A stretch of DNA of 64,000 nt, taken from NCBI GenBank assembly GCA_964567745.1, contig CAZMNY010000047.1, forward strand, positions 1 to 64,000. The letters are read 5' to 3'. This DNA is from CAZMNY01 sp964567745 (GTDB lineage: Bacteria; Planctomycetota; Planctomycetia; Pirellulales; Pirellulaceae). Positions 1-9,538 of this stretch are shown piece after piece. The notes beneath the pieces were generated by a model. It made no database searches. It saw only the letters and a program-made list of their open reading frames with translations, and had not been told where the DNA came from. Every line of letters begins with the position of its first letter. The first letter of the stretch is position 1. A program made the translations under genes and the position numbers.

Positions 1-60
1 TCTTCCGTCGCTGCATCTTCCGTCGCTGCCTCTTCCGTCGCTGCTTCTTCCGGTGCAGTT
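1..60 (-). repeat. 15-bp tandem repeat coding the acidic tail of S1
   Basis: The unit TCTTCCGTCGCTGCN occurs three times in a row and a fourth diverged copy follows. On the coding strand each unit gives Ala-Ala-Thr-Glu-Glu/Asp. The array continues to the window edge, so the copy number is unknown. Confidence 0.85.
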
Positions 61-1910
61 TCAACGGTTGCTTCTTCTTCGGCTGCTGGCGCCTCTTCCG
101 TGGGCGACTCGGCGACTTCCGGTTCTTCGGTCGGAATGGGAGCGATCAGCGGACCAGCCGTTCCAAGACCGCCTTTGAGATCGGCGCTCGACTTCTTGGC
201 TCGATCCGATGTCTCGTCGGCTTCGTCTTCCACCCGATCATCCTCGGCCCACTCAACTCGCTTGCGAGAGAGACCGATTTTGCGGTCGTCGGTATCGACT
301 CGAAGAATCTTCACTTCGATGTCGTCGCCAACCGCCACGACTTCTTCCGGGTTTTCGACCTTGTGATCGGCCAGTTCGGAGATGTGAAGCAAGCCTTCCA
401 AGCCGTCTTCGAGTCCGACGAAGACGCCGAAGTTGGTGATCTTCGTGACTTTTCCGTTGACCACTTGTCCCGGCTGGTACTTGTCCGGAATGTCGTGGGC
501 CCACGGATCGTCGTCGAGTTGTTTGAGTCCCAAGGCGATTCGGCGGCGATCTTGATCGACCGAAAGCACTTTGCACCGGACTTCCTGTCCTTTTTCCATC
601 AGCTCGCTCGGATGGCTGATCTTGCGAGTCCAAGACATATCAGAAACGTGCAGCAGGCCGTCGATTCCTTCTTCCAGTTCGATGAAGGCGCCATAGTTGG
701 TCAAGTTGCGGACCTTGCCGTCGATCACACTTTCGACCGGATAGCGATCCGCGACCTTCTCCCACGGGTTCTCTTGCGTCTGCTTGATGCCGAGGGACAG
801 TTGCTGACCCTTCTGGTCGACGCTGAGAATCACGACATCGATCTCGTCGCCAATTTGGACGAGTTCGTTGGGGTGATTGATGCGTTTCGTCCAAGACATC
901 TCGCTGATGTGAACCAAGCCTTCGATGCCCGGCTCCAATTTCACGAAGGCACCGTAACTCATCACGTTCACGACTTGGCCGGTGACGCGAGAATTGACCG
1001 GGTACTTGGTCGCGACGTCGTCCCAAGGATTGTTCTGCTTTTGCTTGAGACCAAGAGCGATCTTCTCTTTGACGCGATCGATGTTCAGGATCATCACTTC
1101 GATTTCCTGATCGATGGCGACCATTTCGGATGGATGGCCAATACGCTCCCAACTCATGTCGGTGATATGGAGCAGACCGTCGATTCCGCCCAAGTCAACG
1201 AAGGCGCCAAACTCGGCGATATTCTTGACGACGCCTTTGCGGACCTGACCGTCTTCGAGGTCTTTGAGCAAGGCTTCGCGGTCGATCTTTCGTTGCTTCT
1301 CGATCAGCGAGCGACGGCTGACGACGATGTTGCGTCGAGCCTGATCTATCTTGAGCACTTCGCACTGGACGACGCGGCCGATGAAGTCGCCGATGTCGCC
1401 GGGGCGGCGGATGTCAACTTGGCTGGCCGGAAGGAATACATTGACTCCGATGTCGACGAGCAACCCGCCTTTGATCTTGCGAGTGACGGTGCCGGTAACC
1501 ACTTGCTCTTCCGAAACATTGGCCACGATCTCTTGCCAAGCGATGATCTTGTCGGCTTTTCGCTTGCTCAACAAAACCATGCCGTAGGGATCGTCGGTCG
1601 AACCGAACTCATCCTCAAGGTCTTCGATGAGAACCTTGATCGTATCGCCAACCTTCGGCGGCTCCTCTTCCTCTTCCCACTCGTTGAGCGGGATGGTGCC
1701 TTCACTTTTGAAACCGACGTCGACCAAAACTGCGTCGTCATCCATCCGGACGATTCTGCCGTCGACTATGGCGTTTACGTCAAATTCCGGGCCAGCAGCG
1801 ATACTGGGTTCCAGATCCGAGATCTCGTCGCCCTCGTTGTCGAACATGCCGTCGAGAACGTCGATAATTGAGTCATCTTCTAGGGAGCGAATGAGGTTAC
1901 GGTCAACCAT
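1..1910 (-). CDS. rpsA: 30S ribosomal protein S1 (3' end beyond window)
   Basis: RNA-binding ribosomal protein that helps mRNA bind the small subunit. The frame from the ATG at 1910 stays open to the window edge (636 codons seen). Six S1/OB-fold repeats are visible; the last four carry the classic YGAFV or FGVFV strand and a GLLHISEM-type loop. An SD-like AAAAGGAA lies about 10 bases before the ATG. After the sixth repeat comes a long acidic Ala/Glu tail built from a 15-base tandem repeat, still open at base 1. The gene follows cmk and plsC on the same strand; cmk-rpsA linkage is common in bacteria. The 3' end and true length are not visible. Confidence 0.97.
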   Translation of the reverse strand, partial: MVDRNLIRSLEDDSIIDVLDGMFDNEGDEISDLEPSIAAGPEFDVNAIVDGRIVRMDDDAVLVDVGFKSEGTIPLNEWEEEEEPPKVGDTIKVLIEDLEDEFGSTDDPYGMVLLSKRKADKIIAWQEIVANVSEEQVVTGTVTRKIKGGLLVDIGVNVFLPASQVDIRRPGDIGDFIGRVVQCEVLKIDQARRNIVVSRRSLIEKQRKIDREALLKDLEDGQVRKGVVKNIAEFGAFVDLGGIDGLLHITDMSWERIGHPSEMVAIDQEIEVMILNIDRVKEKIALGLKQKQNNPWDDVATKYPVNSRVTGQVVNVMSYGAFVKLEPGIEGLVHISEMSWTKRINHPNELVQIGDEIDVVILSVDQKGQQLSLGIKQTQENPWEKVADRYPVESVIDGKVRNLTNYGAFIELEEGIDGLLHVSDMSWTRKISHPSELMEKGQEVRCKVLSVDQDRRRIALGLKQLDDDPWAHDIPDKYQPGQVVNGKVTKITNFGVFVGLEDGLEGLLHISELADHKVENPEEVVAVGDDIEVKILRVDTDDRKIGLSRKRVEWAEDDRVEDEADETSDRAKKSSADLKGGLGTAGPLIAPIPTEEPEVAESPTEEAPAAEEEATVETAPEEAATEEAATEDAATE

Positions 1911-2255
1911 GGACAGTGATTCCTTTTGCGTCGAACGACGCCAGCCGGCCCTACGCTGCCGCGAGTCGCGTAATGCCCAGCCAATTGAGTCTGGAGTGAG
2001 CGGCACTGCATGAGCGGCGGCTACGACCATCGTCGCCTATTTTCCGCATCATGAAAACGTGCGAACCTATCACAGCAACGCCATGCAAGCAAGATGAGCC
2101 TACCGAGAAGAGCCGCTTTCTCGCGGCGAAAATGGCGATGCGAACGGGACGGCACCCAGTCCAATTCGGCCGCGGCATCCACCCAGGCCGTCGCGCCCCG
2201 CGTCGCCTGATTAGGGCAATCGCATCCAGCTCGTTTGCCAGGGCCAAGATACCGA
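1911..2255. other. Intergenic region, rpsA leader
   Basis: About 345 bases between the end of plsC and the start of rpsA. I see no convincing gene; open frames here overlap on both strands and lack protein-like composition. It probably holds the rpsA promoter and a long leader. A weak hairpin (GCCGC-N6-GCGGC near 2113-2128) is present without a T-tract. Confidence 0.5.
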
Positions 2256-2981
2256 CTACGACGAGCCCGAAATCCGGATTTGCTCAAAACACTCGTGAAG
2301 ACGACGATCGAGTTCGGCGATCAGCTGCTCATCCGACAATTGCTTGATCAATTCGACCTCGATGGGCTGGCCGATTCGCACTCGAACTTTCGATAGTCGC
2401 GGCCATTTGGAAGACCGAGGCCACGCCTGGTAAGCGCCGTCGATTGCCACAGGCACCAAGGGTGCTTTGCTACGGCGAGCCAACACGCAGAACCCTGGTT
2501 TTAAGGCGTTCAACTCGCCATCCCTGGTACGAGTTCCCTCGGGAAAGATCAGCACCAATTCGTCTCGCCGCAACCGCTTCAGAGTCTCTTTGATGCCCTC
2601 GATTCCAGCTCCGCTTCGATCCAGCGGGATCGCATTCAGGAAGACGATCAGCTGCTTCAAGACGGGAACTCGAAAGAGACTCTTGCGAGCCATGTAGTTC
2701 AGCCGTCGATCGAAAGCCAAACCGACAAGGACCGGATCGAAGAAGCTCTGGTGGTTTGAGCAAACGAGCGCGCCACCGGTTTCGGGCGCATTTTGCCTAC
2801 CTTCAACTCGCAAGCCAAAGAGGAGCACGCCGACCAGTCGAGAAAAAACTCTCAGCGCCGAGTAGGCCAAACGCTGAAACCAACTCCGTTGTGAGGCCCG
2901 GTCGCCGCCCGACTTTTTCGAACGGCGCCTCTCGTCTCGCCTTTGCGTCTCGGTGTCGACGGTCGTTTCCGGGTCAGGCAT
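2256..2981 (-). CDS. plsC: 1-acyl-sn-glycerol-3-phosphate acyltransferase (PlsC family)
   Basis: Transfers an acyl chain to lysophosphatidic acid in phospholipid synthesis at the inner membrane. The 241-residue protein has the catalytic NHQSFFD (HX4D, His77 and Asp82) and the phosphate-binding FPEGTR at 146-151. A charged 35-residue N-terminal extension precedes a hydrophobic stretch at about 37-57. Its ATG overlaps the last 8 bases of cmk (ATGCCTGA), which suggests translational coupling. The exact acyl acceptor is inferred from the family. Confidence 0.92.
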   Translation of the reverse strand: MPDPETTVDTETQRRDERRRSKKSGGDRASQRSWFQRLAYSALRVFSRLVGVLLFGLRVEGRQNAPETGGALVCSNHQSFFDPVLVGLAFDRRLNYMARKSLFRVPVLKQLIVFLNAIPLDRSGAGIEGIKETLKRLRRDELVLIFPEGTRTRDGELNALKPGFCVLARRSKAPLVPVAIDGAYQAWPRSSKWPRLSKVRVRIGQPIEVELIKQLSDEQLIAELDRRLHECFEQIRISGSS

Positions 2982-3642
2982 TGGAAGTGTGTTTTTCGAT
3001 CTTTTCGCGAACCAGTTGTTCTAGACGGTCAACAACTTCGTCCTGCGAAAGTCCGTCGGTCGACAGCGGAATCGCATCCTCCGCCGCAACAAGTCGTCCG
3101 ACCTGACGATTGCTGTCTCGTTCGTCTCGAAGCTGCTGTTGCTCAAGCACATGCTCGTAAGAAACACTCTCGCCGCGGCGCCGCAATTCGTCGCACCGTC
3201 GCTGAGCTCTCTCGCTCGCCGACGCGGTCAGAAAGACTTTGCAGATCGCTTCAGGAAACGCCACCGTACCCTGATCGCGCCCCTCGGTCACAAAATTGCT
3301 CCCATCGGCGACTTGGCGTTGCAGGACGACCAAGTGAGCTCGAACTAGCGGATTATCAGCCGCCCAGTGAACGTCTTCAGTGACTTCCGAGGTGCGAATC
3401 TCTCGCGTGACCTGCTCGTCGTTGAGCCAGACTTCTTCGCCTTCAAGCCGAATCTGCATGCCGTCGAGCCGCCCGGCGACTTCGGCGTCATTCGTCCAGT
3501 CGATTGCTGCGCGAATGCCGTCCAAGGCAACGGCCCGATACATCGCTCCTGTGTCGAGGAATTCGTATCCAAGTCGTTCCGCGAGGGCTCGCGACACTGT
3601 GCTTTTTCCGGCTCCAGCCGGTCCGTCGATTGTTATCACCAT
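2974..3642 (-). CDS. cmk: Cytidylate kinase
   Basis: Phosphorylates CMP/dCMP to the diphosphate in pyrimidine nucleotide supply; cytoplasmic. The N-terminus MVITIDGPAGAGKST is the P-loop, followed by FLDTGAMYRA, the NMP-binding segment typical of Cmk, and TEGRDQGTVAFP. The ATG at 3642 gives 222 residues, the normal family size; a longer frame from 3693 would put 17 unlikely residues before the P-loop. First gene of the cmk-plsC-rpsA block. Confidence 0.95.
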   Translation of the reverse strand: MVITIDGPAGAGKSTVSRALAERLGYEFLDTGAMYRAVALDGIRAAIDWTNDAEVAGRLDGMQIRLEGEEVWLNDEQVTREIRTSEVTEDVHWAADNPLVRAHLVVLQRQVADGSNFVTEGRDQGTVAFPEAICKVFLTASASERAQRRCDELRRRGESVSYEHVLEQQQLRDERDSNRQVGRLVAAEDAIPLSTDGLSQDEVVDRLEQLVREKIEKHTSNA

Positions 3643-3708
3643 GCCATTATTATTCCACGCTCGATGCGTTCTGGCGAGGGTTGGGGCGAGCAAGCCATCG
3701 AGGCCGCG

Positions 3709-6519
3709 CTAGGCCCAGCGCATCTCGACACCGATCCACTCATGGCTGGAAAACGGGATCTCGACGCCGCCGTCCTGAAGATCAAATTCACCCTGTGGCT
3801 CGCCGCGAAAATCGAGTTGCCGCGCGCTGAGCAAGTTTCGAAAGGCCTGAAACTTGGCTCTCGTCGGCCGGCCGGCTGTCTCCAAGAGACGTGCTCTAAG
3901 ACCGATCACGCGTCCATCGTCCACAAGCGGCTCAATCGAAGTCGTGAGTACATTTCGGTTGTCGACGTGAAGCAGCCAACTCGATCCCGAGGGCTTCGGC
4001 GCCCCAACGGTTTCGGGCAAGGCAATGGTCGGGGTCATCAGTCCGATCGCTTCGTTCATCGGATTTTTCAGGTCGATTCCGATGCCAAGTGTGAACGATC
4101 GCTGCGATTCCCCGCGAACGACAAGGATCGAATCGAGCATTCCAAAATTGGTTCGACGATGAAAAGGCAGTCCGCCGGTAAGGATTGTGGTCGACGTGTC
4201 GCCGCTCGTGATGTCGATGTAGTGCGGCGATTCAAACCGCTTTGCATCACATTCGACACGCATCTGATGAACGGTCCTCCAAAGCGGGGACATTTCGTCA
4301 GCCCAGGCGAAACGGCAAGCGTAATAGGAATTCCACGGGTCCGCTTTCGGTTCCGTATCGGGCTCCAATTCAACATCGAGTCGAATGACGCGCTGTCCTC
4401 GACCGATCGTGTATCGCTGAGTGAAACCGGCTAGCCGCTCGCCCTCCAAATCGAGCAGCCGTCCTCGACACTCCGCGACGGCCTCGGTTTCGGTGCAATA
4501 GACGAGTCGACATTCGTCGGCGGCCATCACCGAGTAGTTGCCGCTGTCCCCCTGCCCTCCTCCTCCCGGAAGACGAAACGCCAACTGCTGCGAAAGTCGA
4601 TTGCCGCGTGTGTTGTAACCGTACAGTGCGGTCATAGTGCCTTGAGTTCGATTGATCGCCGCCTCGAAGAACTCGTTTCGAAGCAAGATGGCCGGCCCTT
4701 CATCCTCGCCCAACGGTTTCGCTTTTTTCGTTCGCACACGCGGGGCACCGCTGCCGTCGCCGATCCAGCTAAAGCCGAATGACGGCACGTCCGCAACCGC
4801 CTGCGGCAACGCAGGATCAGACGAAACAGCAAACACAGGTCGCTCGACTGTGGGCGACGACGACAATGATTCCGTCGACAACCGAACCCGTTGGGCTGCC
4901 GACTTGGGGTTCAAAAGCAGAACGCCATTGGAAGGCTTGTCACGAGGCAAAGCGGCCGCCAACGACTTGGCGCCATCGTCAATCGCCTGCGCGATTCTCT
5001 CGTCAATCGCCCCGTCGACTTCCGACTCCGCCGCGGCATCGATCGCCAAATCCGCATCAATCGAGTCGCTTCCAACAGGCGATCCGGAGATGCAACTGGC
5101 CAGTGTTCGTAAAGCCGTCGCGGCGTCGCAGCGATGCCTACGCTGCCAGTAGCGCAGGGTGGTTGAGATCGGGTCGGGCTGTTTTCGAATGACCGCTTGG
5201 CGTAAATAGGGCGAACGGTATTGGTCGTAATCAAAACGATCGAGATTGCTCGGCAAGTCAGTCTCAGCAAAATACTCGTCGGCTCGCATGAACTTGCCGA
5301 GCGGCGAGTTGAACTTGGCCACTCGCCTCATGTCGCGATGCCATTGCGAGCATTGGCCGGGCCAGTGGGCGAACATCAAGGTCGCCACATGATCGCTATC
5401 CATCGTCTCGCCAAGTTTCAGAGCCAGTCCCAAGAACGATTCAGGTCGGTTGGCGTCGAGCGGCGGCCGAGCCACGGCGTCCAGCACGCCGCCGTCCTCG
5501 CCTTCCCAACGCGTTTTCGTCTGCACGCCCTGAGGAAATCGACCCTCATCAAGCGTCGCGTGAACGGCACCTTGAAATCCCATGCCGAGCAAAACCATCG
5601 GCATCGCGGGCGTCAGTCCGTATCGGCGTCGACCGTACACGACGGGAGCGGTGCCCAAGTGCTTGCGGTAGACTCCGGCGGCCAACTCCCATTGCCTGGC
5701 CATCGATTCGAGCGACATCAACGGCCACCGGTGTTCCGTCGTTTCGCCGCCAATCACACTCGCTCTTTGCTGTTCGATGGCCGCTTGAAGCGACTTGAGC
5801 GTCTCCGGGTGTTCCTCCGCCATCAACTCCAGGTCGCTCGCGGACAGGAGAACCGAGGTTGCGATCCCCTCGTCGAGCTCGCGTTTCAGAGACGCCCCAA
5901 GAGTCGTTGGCGCGGTTAACGTGATGTCGAGCAGATAACTATCGACTGCGTAGTAGTGGTCTCGTTCCTGCGTCAGGACGTCAAACGACGCCGACAGTTG
6001 CTCGCGGGCGGCCTCGAGTTCGCCGCTGACCGCGTGCTCAGCGGCTCGCTCCACCAAATTGTTGAAATGCAGTTCATCGAGATTGCTGGCGTACCTCATT
6101 TGCCGCGTCAGCAGCTCGACCTGAAGAAACGTATACCCGAGCGAAAGAAACTCTTCGGCCAAGTCGTCAGGCACTCCTCCATCGCCGCCGTCAAGTTGTT
6201 CGAGCGCAATGCGAACTATTTCGGCTCGCTCCGTTTTTCGCCGGATCAACACGGCACCCTCTTCCTTGGCGCGCTGAGAGAAACCGGTTGGCAATTCCTG
6301 AGCGGAGACTGAGGGCGCGACGAGCAACCGCTCAGTCAGCTCTTCTGGGGGGTCGTCGATTCGAGACCAAGTCGGCGCCCCGGCCGCTGCAATCAAGGCG
6401 GGGTGCCAAAGGGCGGACCAAGCCGCCAGTAGCCCTTGAGCCTCTTCGCCCTCGTGATGAGTTGGAAAATCCTCCAAGCTGTGGCAGGGGAGGAGAACGA
6501 CAAGTTCCTTGTATTTCAT
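3709..6519 (-). CDS. Large GH38-like (alpha-mannosidase-fold) protein
   Basis: A 936-residue protein without signal peptide. The middle part (about 205-420) contains ETTEHRWPLMSLESMARQ and a VVYGRRRYGLTPAMP stretch, which resemble the barrel and three-helix regions of family 38 glycosidases. The last 350 residues look like the C-terminal beta-sandwich of that family (NEFFEAAINRTQGTMTALYG, then ILTGGLPFHRRTNFGMLDSI). I do not see the family's N-terminal HSHxD metal site; the equivalent place seems to read YYAVDSYLLD. It may be a divergent or non-catalytic member. It stands upstream of cmk on the same strand with 66 bases between them. The function is inferred. Confidence 0.6.
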   Translation of the reverse strand: MKYKELVVLLPCHSLEDFPTHHEGEEAQGLLAAWSALWHPALIAAAGAPTWSRIDDPPEELTERLLVAPSVSAQELPTGFSQRAKEEGAVLIRRKTERAEIVRIALEQLDGGDGGVPDDLAEEFLSLGYTFLQVELLTRQMRYASNLDELHFNNLVERAAEHAVSGELEAAREQLSASFDVLTQERDHYYAVDSYLLDITLTAPTTLGASLKRELDEGIATSVLLSASDLELMAEEHPETLKSLQAAIEQQRASVIGGETTEHRWPLMSLESMARQWELAAGVYRKHLGTAPVVYGRRRYGLTPAMPMVLLGMGFQGAVHATLDEGRFPQGVQTKTRWEGEDGGVLDAVARPPLDANRPESFLGLALKLGETMDSDHVATLMFAHWPGQCSQWHRDMRRVAKFNSPLGKFMRADEYFAETDLPSNLDRFDYDQYRSPYLRQAVIRKQPDPISTTLRYWQRRHRCDAATALRTLASCISGSPVGSDSIDADLAIDAAAESEVDGAIDERIAQAIDDGAKSLAAALPRDKPSNGVLLLNPKSAAQRVRLSTESLSSSPTVERPVFAVSSDPALPQAVADVPSFGFSWIGDGSGAPRVRTKKAKPLGEDEGPAILLRNEFFEAAINRTQGTMTALYGYNTRGNRLSQQLAFRLPGGGGQGDSGNYSVMAADECRLVYCTETEAVAECRGRLLDLEGERLAGFTQRYTIGRGQRVIRLDVELEPDTEPKADPWNSYYACRFAWADEMSPLWRTVHQMRVECDAKRFESPHYIDITSGDTSTTILTGGLPFHRRTNFGMLDSILVVRGESQRSFTLGIGIDLKNPMNEAIGLMTPTIALPETVGAPKPSGSSWLLHVDNRNVLTTSIEPLVDDGRVIGLRARLLETAGRPTRAKFQAFRNLLSARQLDFRGEPQGEFDLQDGGVEIPFSSHEWIGVEMRWA

Positions 6520-6536
6520 GAGGTGCCATCTTCGCG

Positions 6537-6692
6537 TCAGAATGAGTCTGGGCTGGCGAACTCAAAGTGGACGACGCTCAGCCAACCGTCGCAACCACGA
6601 TAACGCTCATAATCGGCGGCGTCGAGCGTCATCGACTTCCATGCGGCCCGGTTGCTGAGCTCATTTTCGAGTCCGAAGATGTTGATCTTGGC
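6537..6692 (-). pseudogene. Possible remnant of a lost gene (C-terminal 51 codons)
   Basis: Between the GH38-like gene and the pilM promoter one reverse frame runs from a TAA just upstream (about 6693) to a TGA at 6537-6539. It has strongly coding-like codon use (C/G at most third positions). It reads KINIFGLENELSNRAAW and later DGWLSVVHFEFA. No plausible start exists except an internal ATG that would leave about 30 residues. I read it as the 3' remnant of a truncated gene. The family is not recognised. Confidence 0.4.
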
Positions 6693-6703
6693 TTAGGAAT
6701 TTG

Positions 6704-6733
6704 TTGACAATAGCATGAGGCTCTCAGTAGATT
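6704..6733 (+). promoter_or_regulatory. Sigma70-type promoter of the pilM operon
   Basis: TTGACA at 6704-6709 matches the -35 consensus exactly. TAGATT at 6728-6733 (4 of 6 to TATAAT) lies 18 bases downstream. It is about 125 bases before the pilM-like ATG, in an AT-richer patch of otherwise GC-rich DNA. It is predicted from the sequence only. Confidence 0.6.
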
Positions 6734-6858
6734 AGAGAATAAGAAGGCTCCTCTTTTTCTCATTACCTCAACAGTTCACGTCCACCGAGGCGAGGGGTCT
6801 CAGGCGTATAGCCGTATGATTCCAACTTGGCGTAGGCGCGCCAGTTTCAGGAGAAACG

Positions 6859-9536
6859 ATGGCCAAAAAACAAGGTGTTTGGGGAATCGATATTGGGCAA
6901 TGCGCTCTCAAAGCGATGTATTGCACGATGGAAGACGGACAGCTCGTGGCCGAGGCGTTCGACTATATCGAGTATCCAAAGATCCTCAGCCAACCCGAGG
7001 CGAATCCTGAAGAGCTGATTGGCGAGGCGGTCGCTCAGTTTATTGAGCAGAACGACGTCAAGGGTTCAACGATCGCGATGTCGGTGCCTGGCCAAGCCGG
7101 TTTGGCGCGGTTTTTCAAACCGCCGCCAGTCGACGCCAAGAAGATCCCAGAGATCGTGCGTTACGAGGCGAAGCAACAGATTCCGTTCGATTTGGACGAA
7201 GTGATCTGGGACTTCCAGAAGATGAGTGGCGGGCAGGAAGTCGACGGATTCACGCTCGACGCCGAAGTTGGTTTGTTCGCGATGAAGCGAGACCAGGTTT
7301 ATCGGGCGATGGAGCCGCTGACCGATGTCGGCTTGGAACTCAACATTATTCAACTCGCGCCGCTTTCGATCTACAACTTTGCAGCGCACGACTTGCTTCG
7401 CGATGGACCGGACGAGGACGAGTACGATTCGGACAACCCGCCGGAGTCGCTGGTGATTCTCTCGATGGGAACCGAATCAAGCGACTTGGTCGTCACTAAC
7501 GGGTTTCGAGTTTGGCAGCGAAGTATTCCGATCGGCGGCAACCACTTCACCAAGCAGCTGACGAAGGAATTGAAACTGACCTTCGCCAAGGCGGAGCATC
7601 TGAAGCGCAACGCGCGAAAGGCGGAAGACCCGCGCCGAGTGTTCCAGGCGATGCGACCGGTGTTCAATGACTTGGTCACCGAGGTGCAGCGATCGATTGG
7701 CTTTTTCCAGAATATGGATCGCCAAGCCAAGCTTCGCGGCGTGGTGCTGCTGGGCAACACGGTCAAGTTGCCTGGCCTGAAGCATTACCTGTCGAAGAAC
7801 TTGGGCTATGACATTGTGGACTTCAAACGATTCCACAATCTCGAGGGCTCGTCGGTCACGTCGGCCCCAGCATTCAAGGAAAACGTCTACGGTTTCTCCG
7901 TCTGTTACGGACTTTGCCTGCAGGGTCTAAAGCAAGCGAAACTGGGCACAAACCTGGTGCCTCGTGAAATCGTCATCAACCGCATCATTCGCGAGAAGAA
8001 GCCATGGGCCGTCGCCGGTATCGCGTCGCTCATGCTGGCCTGTTCGGTCGCCTTTATCGCGCCGTCGAACAACGCGTATGAAGTCAAAGAAGACCGTGAG
8101 TTTGACGGGCTGACTTGGGTCGCCGCCAAGAGCGAAGTGTCGAGAGTACAGTCGCTCAGCAGCGATCACGAAAACAAAGATTCCGAGCGCGTTACGACGC
8201 TTAAAAAGCTGGCCGCTCTGGGCGAAGAAGTGGTCGGATCGGCTGACCGCCGGCTGCTGTGGCTCGAATTCCTCAAAGCGCTCAATGAGTCCCTTCCACG
8301 GACGGACAACGTTGCTCCCGGCACTATCGTTGACCACTCCCAGGTCCCGTACACCAAACGTAAAGAGCTGTTCATCGAATACGTCGAAAGCGAGTATTTC
8401 GAGGACCTGTCGACGTGGTTCACGCCGACGATCAAAACCAAGTACTTGAGGACGTTGAGCGGCGAAACCGATCCGGTTGCGGAGGCGGTTGAGTTAGATC
8501 CGATAGGAGAAACTGGTGCTGATCCCGAAGCGCCTGCAGCCGATGCGACTGGCCAGCCGGGCGCGGCACAACCTGGCGCTGGCGGACCGCCCGCTGGCGG
8601 CACCGCCGGACAAACACCTCCGGACGGCAGCGATCCCGGCACCGGTGCAACGAGTCCGGCCGGACCGGCGGCATCTCCCACTCGGCCGATTCAGAACATC
8701 TCGGCCGAAGCAGCCGCGGCGGCGCCCAAAGGCTCCGGCTGGGTGATCGAGCTCAAAGGCCATCACTTGTACAACAAGGACATTCGCAGCGCTGGAATGG
8801 CCCACTTGCACAAGACGTTTCTCAAGTTCATTCAGAACGAATCGATTACGTTGCCGACCGAGGCAGGAGCCGACACGACCGAGACGTTCACGTTGAAGGA
8901 ACTGGGCATCGACTTTGCGATTGTGCTCACCGATCACAACATCGACCGGACTCATAAAATCGCCGATCCAAGCTACACATCGGAAACCACCGGCAACACA
9001 GGCGGATTGGGCGGATCTCCCGGCGGCGGATTGGGCGGACCTCCCGGCGGCGGATTGGGCGGACCTCCCGGNNNNNNNNNNNNNNNNNNNNNNNNNNNNN
9101 NNNNNNNNNNNNNNNNNNNNNNNNNNNNNNNNNNNNNNNNNNNNNNNNNNNNNNNNNNNNNNNNNNNNNNNCTCCCGGCGGCGGATTGGGCGGACCTCCC
9201 GGCGGCGGATTGGGCGGACCTCCCGGCGGCGGATTGGACGGACCTCCCGGCGGATTCGACGGAGGCGATGGAGGCGGCGGTTTCGACGGAGATCCCGGCG
9301 GGCTCGATGGGCCTCCAGGCGGAGCAGGCGGCAGCCCGACAGGCGACCCTACCGGAGAAAAGAAAGGCTTCATCACCGCGCACAAATACGATTTTGTGAT
9401 TCAGTTTGTGTGGCAGGAGAAGCCGCTGAGCCAACGGCTCGATGAGCGCCGAAAGGCGAGGCTCGAGCAAGAAAAGATAGATAAAGCTCGAGCAGCCCGC
9501 GAAGAAGCCGCCAAAGCGAATGGAGGAGGACAGTAG
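6859..9536 (+). CDS. pilM: PilM-PilN-like fusion with glycine/proline-rich repeat (interrupted by assembly gap)
   Basis: Residues about 7-357 form a PilM/FtsA-type actin-like ATPase (GVWGIDIGQCALKA at the start, IPIGGNHFTKQL, RGVVLLGNTVKLPGL), the cytoplasmic ring protein of type IV pilus or type II secretion alignment complexes. It continues with TNLVPREIV (about 364) and a membrane segment at about 383-401. This is the layout of a PilN N-terminus, so PilM and PilN appear fused. A large periplasmic part follows, with a Pro/Gly/Ala linker and a 24-base repeat coding GGLGGPPG. The 100-N gap lies in that repeat; the frame before it and the frame after it (ending KANGGGQ, stop 9536) differ by placeholder length. 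First gene of a three-gene operon. An internal SD (GGAGGAGGA) at its end serves the next gene. Confidence 0.85.
9001..9240 (+). repeat. 24-bp tandem repeat coding GGLGGPPG, with gap inside
   Basis: The unit GGCGGATTGGGCGGACCTCC plus CGGC is repeated at least three times before the gap and three times after it, with almost no divergence. It codes a flexible Gly/Pro segment of the PilM-like protein. The near identity probably caused the assembly break. Confidence 0.9.
9072..9171. other. Assembly gap (100 N)
   Basis: Exactly 100 undetermined bases, a conventional placeholder. The flanking repeat phase and reading frames require a true missing length of 2 modulo 3, and 17+24n if the repeat is uniform; 100 fits neither. 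Confidence 0.95.
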
Positions 9537-9538
9537 GC

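Noticed and set aside
363..1871. A 502-codon open frame on the + strand opposite rpsA
   Set aside because: It is the mirror of the S1 repeats; the reverse frame has clear S1 motifs and an SD, the forward frame has none.
3367..4434. A 355-codon + frame across cmk and the GH38-like gene
   Set aside because: It crosses two well-supported reverse genes and has no recognisable motif.
9001..9240. CRISPR-like array
   Set aside because: Repeats are contiguous without spacers and code for GGLGGPPG.
6859..9536. A natural frameshift in the pilM-like gene
   Set aside because: The shift lies inside a 100-N placeholder; repeat phase shows a uniform repeat would keep the frame.
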